Shown here piece after piece: positions 18,966-26,786 of a DNA stretch of 48,077 nucleotides. The stretch's first letter is position 1. Each line of letters opens with the position of its first letter. The notes under the pieces were generated by a model. That model did not search any database, had not been told where the DNA came from, and saw only the letters and a list, made by a program, of their open reading frames with translations. The translations under genes and the position numbers were made by a program. The DNA is from a virus, in IMG/VR virus record IMGVR_UViG_3300031857_000324, positions 1 through 48,077 of that record; one strand, written 5' to 3'.

Positions 18966-19496
18966 TTAAGATTTGATAATTTCATTTAACCATGCTTTCT
19001 GACTCACTGGTTTCTTTAACAAGATTGCAGCAAGATCTCTAATAGTCAATTGACTGATAGGAGAATCAGAATCTGGATCCATTATCTCTTCAAAGTCAGG
19101 AAACACACCTGTCTCTGTAGCATCCTGTGGTTCAAACTCAATCTTAACAAGTTCTGATACAGGAATCAAATACCTAAATTGACCTGTTGCGGTCACTTCA
19201 GTTTTGTCATACTCTTCTTCATAGTGAGGATTATGCCTCCACTTGTAAAGAGTTCTGTTTGGGTCTTCAGGTTCAAGTTCAATACTTGTAAACTCCGTGT
19301 AAATGTCCTTACCTTTCTTGATCTCACTTGGAAAGAAACCAATATGTTGTTCACTCTTTCCTTTAGGAACATAAGCACACTTGGGAATAAACAAAGGACT
19401 GTCTTCCTGAATGAGATTAAACTTCCACTCATGGTGTTTAATCAGCTCTTCAGTTTTCTCATACCTGTTGATTGTACTTTTAGTTGATAAACTCAT
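18966..19496 (-). CDS. Unknown 176-aa protein between Sak4 and helicase genes
   Basis: 176 residues, acidic C-terminal half, no recognised motif. It begins 8 bases after the helicase stop and ends 3 bases before the Sak4-like gene, clearly co-transcribed with both. A helicase-accessory or recombination-mediator role is possible but only by position. Confidence 0.7.
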   Translation of the reverse strand: MSLSTKSTINRYEKTEELIKHHEWKFNLIQEDSPLFIPKCAYVPKGKSEQHIGFFPSEIKKGKDIYTEFTSIELEPEDPNRTLYKWRHNPHYEEEYDKTEVTATGQFRYLIPVSELVKIEFEPQDATETGVFPDFEEIMDPDSDSPISQLTIRDLAAILLKKPVSQKAWLNEIIKS

Positions 19497-19504
19497 AATT
19501 TACA

Positions 19505-20512
19505 TTATTTAGTTGTTAGTCTTTTCTCCTGTTGAGGAGGTGTAATCATCTCTACAATTTTCATTTTCTCAAATTCAGCTTTAAAGAAACTTAGTCTTGT
19601 ATCACCATTTCTACATTTTAGAAAGTGTAATACTAAAACCCGGTCATCCTCAATCACATACCTATCAGGGCCATAAAACCTAATCTTCTGTTTAGCAGGT
19701 CTATTGATACCTATAACAGTATCAGCATGCTGTAACAGAGCATCTGCCCCAAATAAATCAGATTCAAGTATGTAATTACCATATTTACCCTCTTCATTTC
19801 TCTCAGGGTTATCTATATTTCTATTGAGCTGACTCAGCACAACAAAAGCTATAGGATAAACTCTTTTGAGGTGTGTAAGCATCTCACCAAGATTGTTAAG
19901 CATATCATGCTTATCTTTCTCATAAGGTGCTTTCTTAAACAATAAAGAGTGATCTATAGTAATCAACACTTTTGGAAAAATCATATTGCCTGTAGAATCA
20001 TACGTTGCGTGTTCCATCATATACTCCCCTATAATCTCCTTGAATTCAGCTATTGTACAAGGTGTCTCTACTATATCTATGGGATATTTAACTTTGGACT
20101 TTGCATAATCATAACATCTTTGTAAATCAGTATCACTTAGCTTACCATCAGCACTACATAAGTACTTATATGACCTACCTATGACACTGGAGTATTCCCT
20201 GATTGCAGAACTTCTTGCAAGCATCTCAAACTGAAACTGCAAGACTCTGAAATTTTCCCCTGGATTCAGAACAAATGATTCCCTTACAATTTGCTCAGCA
20301 ATCAATGTCTTACCACTTGCAGGTCTTCCTCCAATAACAGTAATAGTATTCCATTCAATACCATCTGTCATAGCATCATTAAACTTTGGCCAAGGTGTCT
20401 TGAGGCTTCTGATATTACCCTGCATTCTACCTTGCAGATATCTAAGTGACTCTTGAAAACCCTCCCTCTGACTACTCCATCTTTTCTTTGGAGTCTTGTT
20501 TACATTACTCAT
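19505..20512 (-). CDS. DnaB-like replicative helicase
   Basis: 335 residues. RecA-type helicase core: Walker A GGRPASGKT (61-69), FQFEM segment (motif 1a), Walker B LITIDHS, and FVVLSQLNRN (motif 3), with ADTVIGINR further on. The N-terminal region before Walker A is only about 50 residues, so the classical DnaB N-terminal domain is absent, as in several phage helicases. It would unwind DNA at the fork for PolB. Its start overlaps the upstream membrane-protein gene by 8 bases. Confidence 0.88.
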   Translation of the reverse strand: MSNVNKTPKKRWSSQREGFQESLRYLQGRMQGNIRSLKTPWPKFNDAMTDGIEWNTITVIGGRPASGKTLIAEQIVRESFVLNPGENFRVLQFQFEMLARSSAIREYSSVIGRSYKYLCSADGKLSDTDLQRCYDYAKSKVKYPIDIVETPCTIAEFKEIIGEYMMEHATYDSTGNMIFPKVLITIDHSLLFKKAPYEKDKHDMLNNLGEMLTHLKRVYPIAFVVLSQLNRNIDNPERNEEGKYGNYILESDLFGADALLQHADTVIGINRPAKQKIRFYGPDRYVIEDDRVLVLHFLKCRNGDTRLSFFKAEFEKMKIVEMITPPQQEKRLTTK

Positions 20513-20690
20513 CTATTACTTGTGTTTGTTCTTCTCTCTTTGCGTAGTTATAGAGAAGATGTAACACTGTAATTACTAATTCTATTCCCAGATATTGCCA
20601 GATAGACAGGGGTACAATAACAAGGTTAATAACTGTATAACCAATGATTGTTCCTATTACAGCAATACTGAGAAGTCTAAAACTTCTCAT
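20505..20690 (-). CDS. Small two-helix membrane protein
   Basis: 61 residues with two likely membrane helices (about residues 5-26 and 30-50) and a charged C-terminus. It overlaps the replisome genes on both sides. A membrane peptide in the middle of a helicase operon may anchor replication to the membrane, but this is speculation. Confidence 0.65.
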   Translation of the reverse strand: MRSFRLLSIAVIGTIIGYTVINLVIVPLSIWQYLGIELVITVLHLLYNYAKREEQTQVIDE

Positions 20691-21280
20691 ACTACTCTCT
20701 CACTAAAATGTGTTTCTGTGTAATCCCCGCCACCATTCTGATATACTTCACAATAGTTTGCTAGTTCAGATTCAAATGATTTTTCTGCGGAGTTTTGTTT
20801 TCTGATAAAGTACTGTGATGTCCTCATGTACTTATATCCCTGCCTTTCATATTCATCTACATACATTTTTGTTGCATTAATCACCGTCTCCCAATCATAA
20901 TTGTGATTCTCAAAGAACCACCTAAAATTATTCTCTAAATTCTTCTTGTCAGTCCTAGCATATTTGCCAGATGGAAGTTTAAATTTAGGAAAAATTTCTA
21001 AATATTCATCAATTCTTTTGTCAAAATCTTCACCCATAATAGCAGAAGATGTTTTCTTCTTACTGTTTTTGAAGAATGACTCTAACTCCTGTACTAAGAC
21101 AAATGCTCTACCAGATAATTTACCATCTTCTAATAACCATCCATCATTAGTTAACCGCATATATTCTACGGTCAGGTTAAGATTAAACAAAGGACACATG
21201 TTATGCTTCTTACACCACAACAAATAAAGTTGATTAGGAGTAAGATCATTCTTAAGCAGTTTGTTAAAGATATCTACCAT
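20687..21280 (-). CDS. Possible replication-initiation or helicase-loader protein
   Basis: 197 residues. The N-terminal half looks like a winged-helix segment (LTPNQLYLLWCKKHN, 13-27, with following helices) and the C-terminal half contains a run resembling phage replisome-organiser proteins: FPKFKLPSGKYARTD, WFFENHNYDWETVINAT, YKYMRTSQYFI. It lies just upstream of the helicase operon genes. Function inferred, with moderate doubt. Confidence 0.55.
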   Translation of the reverse strand: MVDIFNKLLKNDLTPNQLYLLWCKKHNMCPLFNLNLTVEYMRLTNDGWLLEDGKLSGRAFVLVQELESFFKNSKKKTSSAIMGEDFDKRIDEYLEIFPKFKLPSGKYARTDKKNLENNFRWFFENHNYDWETVINATKMYVDEYERQGYKYMRTSQYFIRKQNSAEKSFESELANYCEVYQNGGGDYTETHFSERVV

Positions 21281-21987
21281 TCTATGTCAAATTTATAGTT
21301 TCTCTTTACTATCTCAGATGTCTGTTGAAAAACATTTTTACAATCCCATTCTTTTAAGTTGTTGTAACTTGCTGAAGCAGGGTGTGTTACATTGAACTTA
21401 TAGTTGTTATCATTAACACAGTCTGACCACTCTTCTGCTTTTTTACCCATATAGATATACACAAGGCCTGGGTTATTCCAAGATAACCAATCAAACACAT
21501 AGGCTAAGAAAGGTCTCCATATAAGATAATGTTGACCTACCTTACCTACATTAGTTGTCAAAGCAGTATTAAGTAACAACACACCTTGGTTAGCCCATCT
21601 TGTTAGATTTTTATCTCTGCATGCAGTTACACCGTTGTAAACAGTTCTGTTTATTGCATCAAACATATACTCTAAACTTGGTTGCATATCATCAGTGTCT
21701 TTAAGACTAAATGCTATCCCATCAGCATGACCTAACCCTGGGTATGGATCCTGACCTACTACAACTACTTTTAACTGATCATAGGGACACTCTTCAAATG
21801 CTCTAAACCAGTTCTTCATAGTAGGAGTAAATCTTTTACCATCTTGGGTTTGCTTTACTAACTGACTAACAATAGTCTCAAATTCTTTACTGTAGATAAA
21901 TGTTCTTAGTACTCTTCCCCATCCTGATGGTTCTAGCTTAGCATGTATTTTGTCTTTTATTTCTTCAATATCAAGTTTGTAACTCAT
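21274..21987 (-). CDS. ung: Uracil-DNA glycosylase, family 1
   Basis: 237 residues. The water-activating motif GQDPYPG (78-84, Asp80) is intact, followed by GHADGIAFS, the NQGVLLLNTALT stretch and the minor-groove HPxSxS-type motif HPASASYNN near residue 205. It removes uracil from DNA by cleaving the N-glycosidic bond. In phages it may act with the polymerase as well as in repair. It is the first gene of this minus-strand sub-block, divergent from the plus-strand gene at 22006. Confidence 0.95.
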   Translation of the reverse strand: MSYKLDIEEIKDKIHAKLEPSGWGRVLRTFIYSKEFETIVSQLVKQTQDGKRFTPTMKNWFRAFEECPYDQLKVVVVGQDPYPGLGHADGIAFSLKDTDDMQPSLEYMFDAINRTVYNGVTACRDKNLTRWANQGVLLLNTALTTNVGKVGQHYLIWRPFLAYVFDWLSWNNPGLVYIYMGKKAEEWSDCVNDNNYKFNVTHPASASYNNLKEWDCKNVFQQTSEIVKRNYKFDIEW

Positions 21988-22001
21988 AATTTTTATATTT
22001 G
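21977..22001 (+). promoter_or_regulatory. Bacteroidota-type promoter for the lone plus-strand gene
   Basis: TATATTTG at 21994-22001 matches the -7 consensus TAnnTTTG exactly. A TTG at 21977-21979 could be the -33 element, although the 14-nt spacing is short. The ATG follows only 4 bases after the box, so the transcript would be nearly leaderless. Confidence 0.55.
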
Positions 22002-22005
22002 TGTT

Positions 22006-22320
22006 ATGGCAATTAAAGTAAAAGAACTTAAGAATGATGCACTTGTTGAAGTTAAAGTCAACAAGAGCTTTTATTTAATGGTAAAAGCTTTGTCTTACCA
22101 TCTCTTTCAAACAATCAAAGATGATTCTGAAAGAGAAGAATCTCTAAAGAAAATTATGACTGGTAAGTATGAGGATATGAATGACTTTGAAAGATCATTC
22201 TATACTACAACACTTTTACTAGCAGAAATAGAGAGACAAGCTCAGCAAAATAATCTTTATGATGAAAAAGAAATTCTTGAACCTGGTGATGAAGGTTATG
22301 TAGCACCTACCCAAGAATAA
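22006..22320 (+). CDS. Conserved-looking small acidic phage protein (lone plus-strand gene)
   Basis: 104 residues from the ATG at 22006; an upstream in-frame ATG at 21943 lies inside the ung gene and before the promoter, so it is rejected. The protein is acidic and helical, ending in EPGDEGYVAPTQE. It is the only plus-strand gene inside a 34-kb minus-strand block, has its own promoter, and overlaps the convergent neighbour by 14 bases. Independent regulation is therefore likely. Function unknown. Confidence 0.75.
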   Translation: MAIKVKELKNDALVEVKVNKSFYLMVKALSYHLFQTIKDDSEREESLKKIMTGKYEDMNDFERSFYTTTLLLAEIERQAQQNNLYDEKEILEPGDEGYVAPTQE

Positions 22321-22693
22321 TATTGTACTTACTAGCTAACTCATTTAATGCTTCTATAGCAAGAGTAAGCTCCATAGTACTACAATCACCAAAGGATTTG
22401 CACATAGCTTTCTTTGTGCCATCATCATATATCTCATAACAAAGCCCGGCTTTCTCTTTGATAATAAGTTTCATATCATCAAAGCTAAAACCTAATTCAC
22501 CTGCAAGCTCTCTGATACTTGCATGTATTTTAGCAATCTGGGCAGCACTACCCTTCTTACCTTTTTTACAAATAAATATTTCTACTTCTTCTCCTTCCTG
22601 TATCTTTTCTAAGAAGAGATTATACAAGAGCATATCTTTCTTATTAGAATAACCCAGCTTGGAGTTTTTCTTCACTAAAGTTCCTGAAAACAT
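22307..22693 (-). CDS. NinB-like candidate
   Basis: 128 residues. The central segment (AAQIAKIHASIRELAGELG, 50-68, then FDDMKLIIKEKAGLC) recalls lambda NinB-type recombination proteins and related phage families; a CKSFGDCS element at about 98-105 is distinctive. The resemblance is weak and by eye only. Position among replication genes fits. Confidence 0.45.
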   Translation of the reverse strand: MFSGTLVKKNSKLGYSNKKDMLLYNLFLEKIQEGEEVEIFICKKGKKGSAAQIAKIHASIRELAGELGFSFDDMKLIIKEKAGLCYEIYDDGTKKAMCKSFGDCSTMELTLAIEALNELASKYNIILG

Positions 22694-22698
22694 AAGGA

Positions 22699-22956
22699 TT
22701 ACATTTTATTCTTAGCCCACTTCTTATAGAGTAGAATTAGAGTTTGTATATCTTCTATATCTCTAATACATATCTCCAAGTCATAGCAGTAAACTACCCA
22801 ATTCTTTTCACCGGCTTCATCACTAGCATTAGATGTCAAATCAAGAGCAGGTTCAAGATTAAGTGTATAGTAATAGTAATCACTTTGATCACCACTCTCT
22901 TCTACAAGAACATCAACTCTCTCAAATCCTTCTTCTATAAGTTCTTCTTCTCTCAT
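22699..22956 (-). CDS. Small acidic protein of unknown function
   Basis: 85 residues, very acidic, with a beta-rich centre (YYYYTLNLEPAL) and an amphipathic C-terminal helix ending KKWAKNKM. It sits 3 bases after its upstream neighbour, in an operon-like row. No family recognised. Confidence 0.6.
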   Translation of the reverse strand: MREEELIEEGFERVDVLVEESGDQSDYYYYTLNLEPALDLTSNASDEAGEKNWVVYCYDLEICIRDIEDIQTLILLYKKWAKNKM

Positions 22957-22959
22957 GAT

Positions 22960-23421
22960 TTATCTTTTATTAATTGGGTAATTCTTTACTACTTTATCAG
23001 AATAATTCATTACCAAATCTACAAACTCTTTTGATACATCTGTCTTATTCCATTTACCGTGAAGTTTAATTCTTTCTTCACGTTGTTTGTCAATGACAAG
23101 AAGAGCCATGTAGTAGTTATCCTCATCCTGAGACTCAAGCATAGATTCAATATTCTTCCCTTCATCTTCCTTGAGTATATTTAAAGATACTAATAAATTG
23201 ATCTCAAAGATTAGAATGAAGGGTTTAAATTGATCTTGCTTTGTACCTTTTCTATACATCCACCATAAGTAATTTAGATTCTTACCAACAGGGGTTGTAT
23301 CAACTAAGGTCATTTCAAAGTGTTCTTCTATAATTTTCTTTACCAAACTCTTTCTTTTACTTAGAGTTGCTTTGGATATTTTTTTATCAATATCCCAATC
23401 ACCACCTATACTAATTGCCAT
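22960..23421 (-). CDS. Unknown 153-aa protein
   Basis: 153 residues, helical, with a Trp-rich patch (LNYLWWMYRKG, about 49-59). No motif identified. One base separates it from the radical SAM gene upstream, so the two are probably translated from one message. Confidence 0.65.
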   Translation of the reverse strand: MAISIGGDWDIDKKISKATLSKRKSLVKKIIEEHFEMTLVDTTPVGKNLNYLWWMYRKGTKQDQFKPFILIFEINLLVSLNILKEDEGKNIESMLESQDEDNYYMALLVIDKQREERIKLHGKWNKTDVSKEFVDLVMNYSDKVVKNYPINKR

Positions 23422-23422
23422 A

Positions 23423-24292
23423 TCAGAAAATATATCTTATTGTGTTCCAAGGTATAATCTGGTCATGTAGCTCAGTAAACTGTTTAATATACTCAGCTTT
23501 TAGATCATGTTTATACCTGATATTCTTACCACCATACTCAGATATTTTACTCTCTTGTATTTCTGGTTTCCATAATAGCTCCTCACCTGGTAGATTATGC
23601 TCTAGATTGTACAAATGTTTCTGTTCATTGTGTGTTAAGAAGATTACTTCAGCTTTGACATCATTAGTATCCCAGGCAAAAACATTTGCTCTTGCACTAA
23701 CTGCATCAAACAAATCCCTGTAACTTTCTAACCAAAAAGCTTTTACAATGACAGGACTAAAATTAAGATGAACTTCATAGCCAGCATCAATAAACATATC
23801 AAGGGCTTCAATTCTTTCAAACGTAGAAGAAGTATTTGGTTCAAGTATTCTTCTATAATGTTCAGGCATAAGACTAAATCTAATTCTGATTTTACCTTCA
23901 GGATTAAACTTAAGTAAATCCTTATTTACATACTTAGTAGCAAATGAACCCATAGCAAGTGGATGATCTCTAAAGAATGCAAAGATCTTTTCCCATTCAT
24001 GATATTTAGCATGCAGAGCAAAGTCTTCATTACAAGAAATATCATAAGTTACATACTCTCCCGTCTGATTTGGTTTCTCTACATCTGCAAAGTATGCATG
24101 TGAATTAATCTCCGTCAGGATATCCATAGTATTAGTTGCTATGCTTAATCCTTCCGGTTTGTGTCTCTTCATGTAACAATAAGTACAGTTATAAAGACAC
24201 CCGTGGCCAAAGCTTGGACTAATAAAGTCCGTACTACGGCCACTGGGTCTTATAACCATTGACTTTCTCTTAACCTTTGAAACTACTGCCAT
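23423..24292 (-). CDS. Radical SAM protein, spore-photoproduct-lyase-like
   Basis: 289 residues. GHGCLYNCTYCYMKRH (29-44) contains the CX3CX2C iron-sulphur motif (C32, C36, C39). The preceding segment SGRSTDFISPSFGHGC and the following TNTMDIL fit the SPL/Rv2578c-like branch of radical SAM enzymes, which includes DNA lesion repair enzymes. It lacks the long N-terminal extension of spore photoproduct lyase. A DNA repair or nucleotide-modification role is plausible in this replication context, but the substrate cannot be read from sequence. Confidence 0.85.
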   Translation of the reverse strand: MAVVSKVKRKSMVIRPSGRSTDFISPSFGHGCLYNCTYCYMKRHKPEGLSIATNTMDILTEINSHAYFADVEKPNQTGEYVTYDISCNEDFALHAKYHEWEKIFAFFRDHPLAMGSFATKYVNKDLLKFNPEGKIRIRFSLMPEHYRRILEPNTSSTFERIEALDMFIDAGYEVHLNFSPVIVKAFWLESYRDLFDAVSARANVFAWDTNDVKAEVIFLTHNEQKHLYNLEHNLPGEELLWKPEIQESKISEYGGKNIRYKHDLKAEYIKQFTELHDQIIPWNTIRYIF

Positions 24293-24476
24293 CTCCCTTC
24301 TGAGGTGATATAACTAATCCATCTTGTATAACCTTATCCAAGATCTGTGTGTGTTGCGTAATAATAGTAGCATCTACACCACCGGCAGCAACCTGCTTTA
24401 CAATAGCTGTCTCAATATCATTCTCTGGAATAAGCACAATCTTAACTGTACCATTCATTAAAATCTCTACTCTCAT
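24270..24476 (-). CDS. Small unknown protein (68 aa)
   Basis: 68 residues with two beta strands (VEILMNGTVKIVLIP) then a helix and a flexible tail. Its end overlaps the radical SAM start by 23 bases and its start overlaps the secreted-protein stop by 4 bases (ATGA). Operon member; no known family. Confidence 0.6.
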   Translation of the reverse strand: MRVEILMNGTVKIVLIPENDIETAIVKQVAAGGVDATIITQHTQILDKVIQDGLVISPQKGDGSSFKG

Positions 24477-24889
24477 AGTCTTTCAAGTATTGCTGTTAAG
24501 TTCTTATCTGACAAATAAAAGTATGATCCACTGGTGTAAATCATTACAGTTCCTAATGTCTTTCTTAGACTAATATCTTTATTGTCTAATTCAACATTAT
24601 ACTCTTTATCTTCTGCTATTACTTGTTTGCAAAGTTCAAAGAACTGCCTAGTAGTTGTTGAATCACCGATGCTGATGTAATCAATATCAGTAATTGCTGT
24701 ATACTGAGCATTCTTGTAATAAATTGTGTAGCTTTCTACATCTTCAAGTTTAAACCTTACAAGTTTAGGTACTGGGTTTAACTTACTAAGTTGCCAAATA
24801 ACAGTGTCTTTAGCTGCTTCTTTTACAACCAACTGTGCAGTTACATTAAATGTAACCAATGTCAATAAAACAAATACTAACTTTTTCAT
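24473..24889 (-). CDS. Secreted or periplasmic protein with signal peptide
   Basis: 138 residues. The N-terminus MKKLVFVLLTLVTFNVTAQ is a typical Sec signal peptide with cleavage likely after TA (residue 18). The mature part is beta-rich with no known motif. A phage protein exported to the host envelope could serve in superinfection exclusion, but that is inference. Confidence 0.65.
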   Translation of the reverse strand: MKKLVFVLLTLVTFNVTAQLVVKEAAKDTVIWQLSKLNPVPKLVRFKLEDVESYTIYYKNAQYTAITDIDYISIGDSTTTRQFFELCKQVIAEDKEYNVELDNKDISLRKTLGTVMIYTSGSYFYLSDKNLTAILERL

Positions 24890-24895
24890 AACTAA

Positions 24896-24985
24896 TCAAT
24901 TAAACATTAAAAAACCAATTGCAATTCCCGCGAATATGCCTACTACAGTACCAATTGTGTACCATTTCTCATTAAAATCATTCAT
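24896..24985 (-). CDS. Single-span membrane peptide (29 aa)
   Basis: ATG at 24983-24985, TGA at 24896-24898. One hydrophobic helix (TIGTVVGIFAGIAIGFLMF) with GxxxG-like spacing. It overlaps the stop of the 55-aa gene upstream by 8 bases. Small size leaves doubt, but the surrounding row of similar genes supports it. Confidence 0.5.
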   Translation of the reverse strand: MNDFNEKWYTIGTVVGIFAGIAIGFLMFN

Positions 24986-25145
24986 CTTTATACATTTTAT
25001 TATCCCAAAACGCATCACACTTACCTTCCTCATCAGGTTTAAAGTAACTATAGGATTGTAATCCTGGAGAAGGTGTAGCTGTGTATCTATAACACTTTTC
25101 TTTTAGAGGACATTCCTCATTTTCACATTTACTTATATCTGGCAT
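24978..25145 (-). CDS. Small Cys-rich protein, possible zinc knuckle (55 aa)
   Basis: 55 residues with Cys at positions 7, 12, 18 and 43 (ISKCENEECPLKEKCYR, then GKCDAFWDN). The pattern suggests one metal site. I recall similar small proteins in Bacteroidota phages. The ATG is preceded by the repeated leader TTTAAATCAGAATAAG, and the first bases of that leader contain the upstream gene's stop. Confidence 0.65.
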   Translation of the reverse strand: MPDISKCENEECPLKEKCYRYTATPSPGLQSYSYFKPDEEGKCDAFWDNKMYKDE

Positions 25146-25156
25146 CTTATTCTGAT

Positions 25157-25327
25157 TTAAAAGTAATTACGTATAATCAAATCTATTGCTGCTAACACAA
25201 GAGGAAATGTAAACACAGGCAATGCTATCCTTATCCACAATGGTATATCCTTTTGAGTTATACCAATTACTACTGCGGCCATAAATGCAATAAATATGCA
25301 TGTGGCATTAATGATTACTATTGACAT
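25157..25327 (-). CDS. Two-span membrane protein, paralogue A (56 aa)
   Basis: 56 residues, two membrane helices joined by a polar loop (QKDIPLWIRIALP), ending IIRNYF. It is clearly related to the protein at 26594-26764: both have a DIP/YIP-x-WIRI-x-LP loop and TFPLVLA followed by D, and a terminal RN. Leader TTTAAATCAGAATAAG before the ATG. Function unknown. Confidence 0.65.
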   Translation of the reverse strand: MSIVIINATCIFIAFMAAVVIGITQKDIPLWIRIALPVFTFPLVLAAIDLIIRNYF

Positions 25328-25338
25328 CTTATTCTGAT

Positions 25339-25437
25339 TTAAAAAAATGAATCACTCACCTGATTAGGATCCTTGTGTAAACACTGTGTGGCATCATCAG
25401 TATAGCCTAACACCCGATTGCTGTTCTTGTGAATCAT
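25339..25437 (-). CDS. Tiny hydrophilic protein (32 aa)
   Basis: ATG at 25435-25437 behind the repeated leader TTTAAATCAGAATAAG; TAA at 25339-25341 inside the next copy of that leader. 32 polar residues, one Cys. The good leader and exact spacing are the only support. Confidence 0.5.
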   Translation of the reverse strand: MIHKNSNRVLGYTDDATQCLHKDPNQVSDSFF

Positions 25438-25438
25438 C

Positions 25439-25645
25439 TTATTCTGATTTAAAGTAATTATATCTTTCCTCAACCCATTCTCTATTCTGAGCCATAGGTT
25501 CTAATTCATCAATAATAAAGTCACCAAAATCTAACATCTGCTCTTTCTCCATTGCTTTGGCTTGTATGACTAATTTACCGTCAGGTTTTAATCCACATTG
25601 CTCAACCAGCCATTCTACTGCTGTCTGTTTTTCCATTCTTTCCAT
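25439..25645 (-). CDS. Small helical protein with MEKQTAVEWLVEQ start
   Basis: 68 residues from 25645, or 65 from the ATG at 25636, which gives the more typical N-terminus MEKQTAVEWL. Acidic and helical, C-terminus YNYFKSE. I recall short phage proteins with this N-terminus in Bacteroidota phages; function unknown. Its last codons lie within the repeated leader of the next gene. Confidence 0.65.
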   Translation of the reverse strand: MERMEKQTAVEWLVEQCGLKPDGKLVIQAKAMEKEQMLDFGDFIIDELEPMAQNREWVEERYNYFKSE

Positions 25646-25755
25646 GTATCAAAGTCTTTTAGTTTTTCAAGGTCTTTTTTCCATTGAATTAAATTTTGTT
25701 TAAACCCAATCCACATGACAAATCCACCTATTGCAAATCCTAATATAAATCCCAT
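25615..25755 (-). CDS. Single-span membrane protein (46 aa)
   Basis: From the ATG at 25755: MGFILGFAIGGFVMWIGF is a Gly-rich membrane helix, followed by a charged helix rich in Lys and Trp. An upstream in-frame start at 25797 would overlap the previous gene more and is less likely. The C-terminal end overlaps the next gene by 31 bases. Confidence 0.6.
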   Translation of the reverse strand: MGFILGFAIGGFVMWIGFKQNLIQWKKDLEKLKDFDTWKEWKNRQQ

Positions 25756-25756
25756 A

Positions 25757-26047
25757 CTACTTCTTTTTAAATTGTTGTATCCAAAGATTAAACTCACCTT
25801 CTGTAGGATTATCTAACTGACCTTTACAGTAAGCATTGTATGCAATAGTTCTTATCTCATCATAAGTGTACATCCTTTCAGCTTGCCGTTTAGCACCTAA
25901 TTTAAAAGAAGTGAAATCAAATTCAGTATAATCAATTGAGTCATATACTCTTTCATATCCTTCTTCAAGTGTTTCTTCAACAATAGGGTCAATACCAGCT
26001 ATGTATTTAGACCTATCAAACTCTTGTTTATGTTCTTCTTGTTTCAT
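25757..26047 (-). CDS. Unknown 96-aa acidic protein
   Basis: 96 residues, acidic, helical, aromatic-rich, ending in basic residues. One base separates it from the upstream 177-aa gene. No family recognised. Confidence 0.6.
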   Translation of the reverse strand: MKQEEHKQEFDRSKYIAGIDPIVEETLEEGYERVYDSIDYTEFDFTSFKLGAKRQAERMYTYDEIRTIAYNAYCKGQLDNPTEGEFNLWIQQFKKK

Positions 26048-26048
26048 A

Positions 26049-26582
26049 TCAAATCTTTTTAGTTAATATAAGGCATCCTTCTGAGTCAAGTTTTGGCACT
26101 GATTTATAAGTTGTAATCTTATCTCCACTACCCTTAACTCCCTTTACTGCACCAATCACTTTTGTTTTATCAACAACTTTTTTCATCTCAATCTCAACTT
26201 CAATTTCTGTTGGTTGTTGTAGGGATTGAAATTTGATAATAGCATCTTCAAAAGAAAGCTCATATATTGACATTATGTTCATAATATAAGCCATATCTCC
26301 TTTACTAAACACCTTGTCTTTATTCAACTCCATTGCTTTGTTGAATCCTAATATGAAAGTATTTCTCATTTGATGTTGAGGGTGAAGCATATTGGAAGAT
26401 TCTTTTTCAAAAATTGAATCTGCCAACTTCTCAACATCAACTACTCCAAATATCTCATCACAGTTTTGTTTGGATAGTTTCTGTTTGTAATCTTCAGTAG
26501 ATGCAAAGGTTACTCTCTTACCATCTTCATCAATTTTATACAAGTCATAGTAGTCTTTTTCTTTAATCAGTTTTGCTTTCAT
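26049..26582 (-). CDS. Unknown 177-aa protein
   Basis: 177 residues. The N-terminal half has alternating strands and helices with a short HPQHQMRNTFILGF segment (about 66-79); the C-terminal half ends in a beta-rich Lys/Gly segment. No catalytic motif. Its leader is a diverged copy (17 of 19 bases) of the TTTAAATCAGAATAAG leader used by the genes downstream. Confidence 0.65.
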   Translation of the reverse strand: MKAKLIKEKDYYDLYKIDEDGKRVTFASTEDYKQKLSKQNCDEIFGVVDVEKLADSIFEKESSNMLHPQHQMRNTFILGFNKAMELNKDKVFSKGDMAYIMNIMSIYELSFEDAIIKFQSLQQPTEIEVEIEMKKVVDKTKVIGAVKGVKGSGDKITTYKSVPKLDSEGCLILTKKI

Positions 26583-26593
26583 CTTACTCTAAT

Positions 26594-26764
26594 TTAAAGG
26601 TTTCTATAAATTGAATCTAATACTGCAAGAACCAAAGGAAATGTAAGCAATGGCAGAATAATTCTTATCCATATTGGTATATACTTTTCAGTAAATGCAA
26701 TTACTATACATGAAATAAATAGTATTACTACTGATAATACTGCAATTATGTGAAATACAATCAT
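26594..26764 (-). CDS. Two-span membrane protein, paralogue B (56 aa)
   Basis: 56 residues, same length and topology as 25157-25327 and sharing its loop and second helix: KYIPIWIRIILP, TFPLVLAVLD, ending YRNL. The two genes bracket four small genes, so a local duplication followed by divergence is likely. Function unknown. Confidence 0.65.
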   Translation of the reverse strand: MIVFHIIAVLSVVILFISCIVIAFTEKYIPIWIRIILPLLTFPLVLAVLDSIYRNL

Positions 26765-26786
26765 TTTCTTTGATTTTAAAAGTTTG

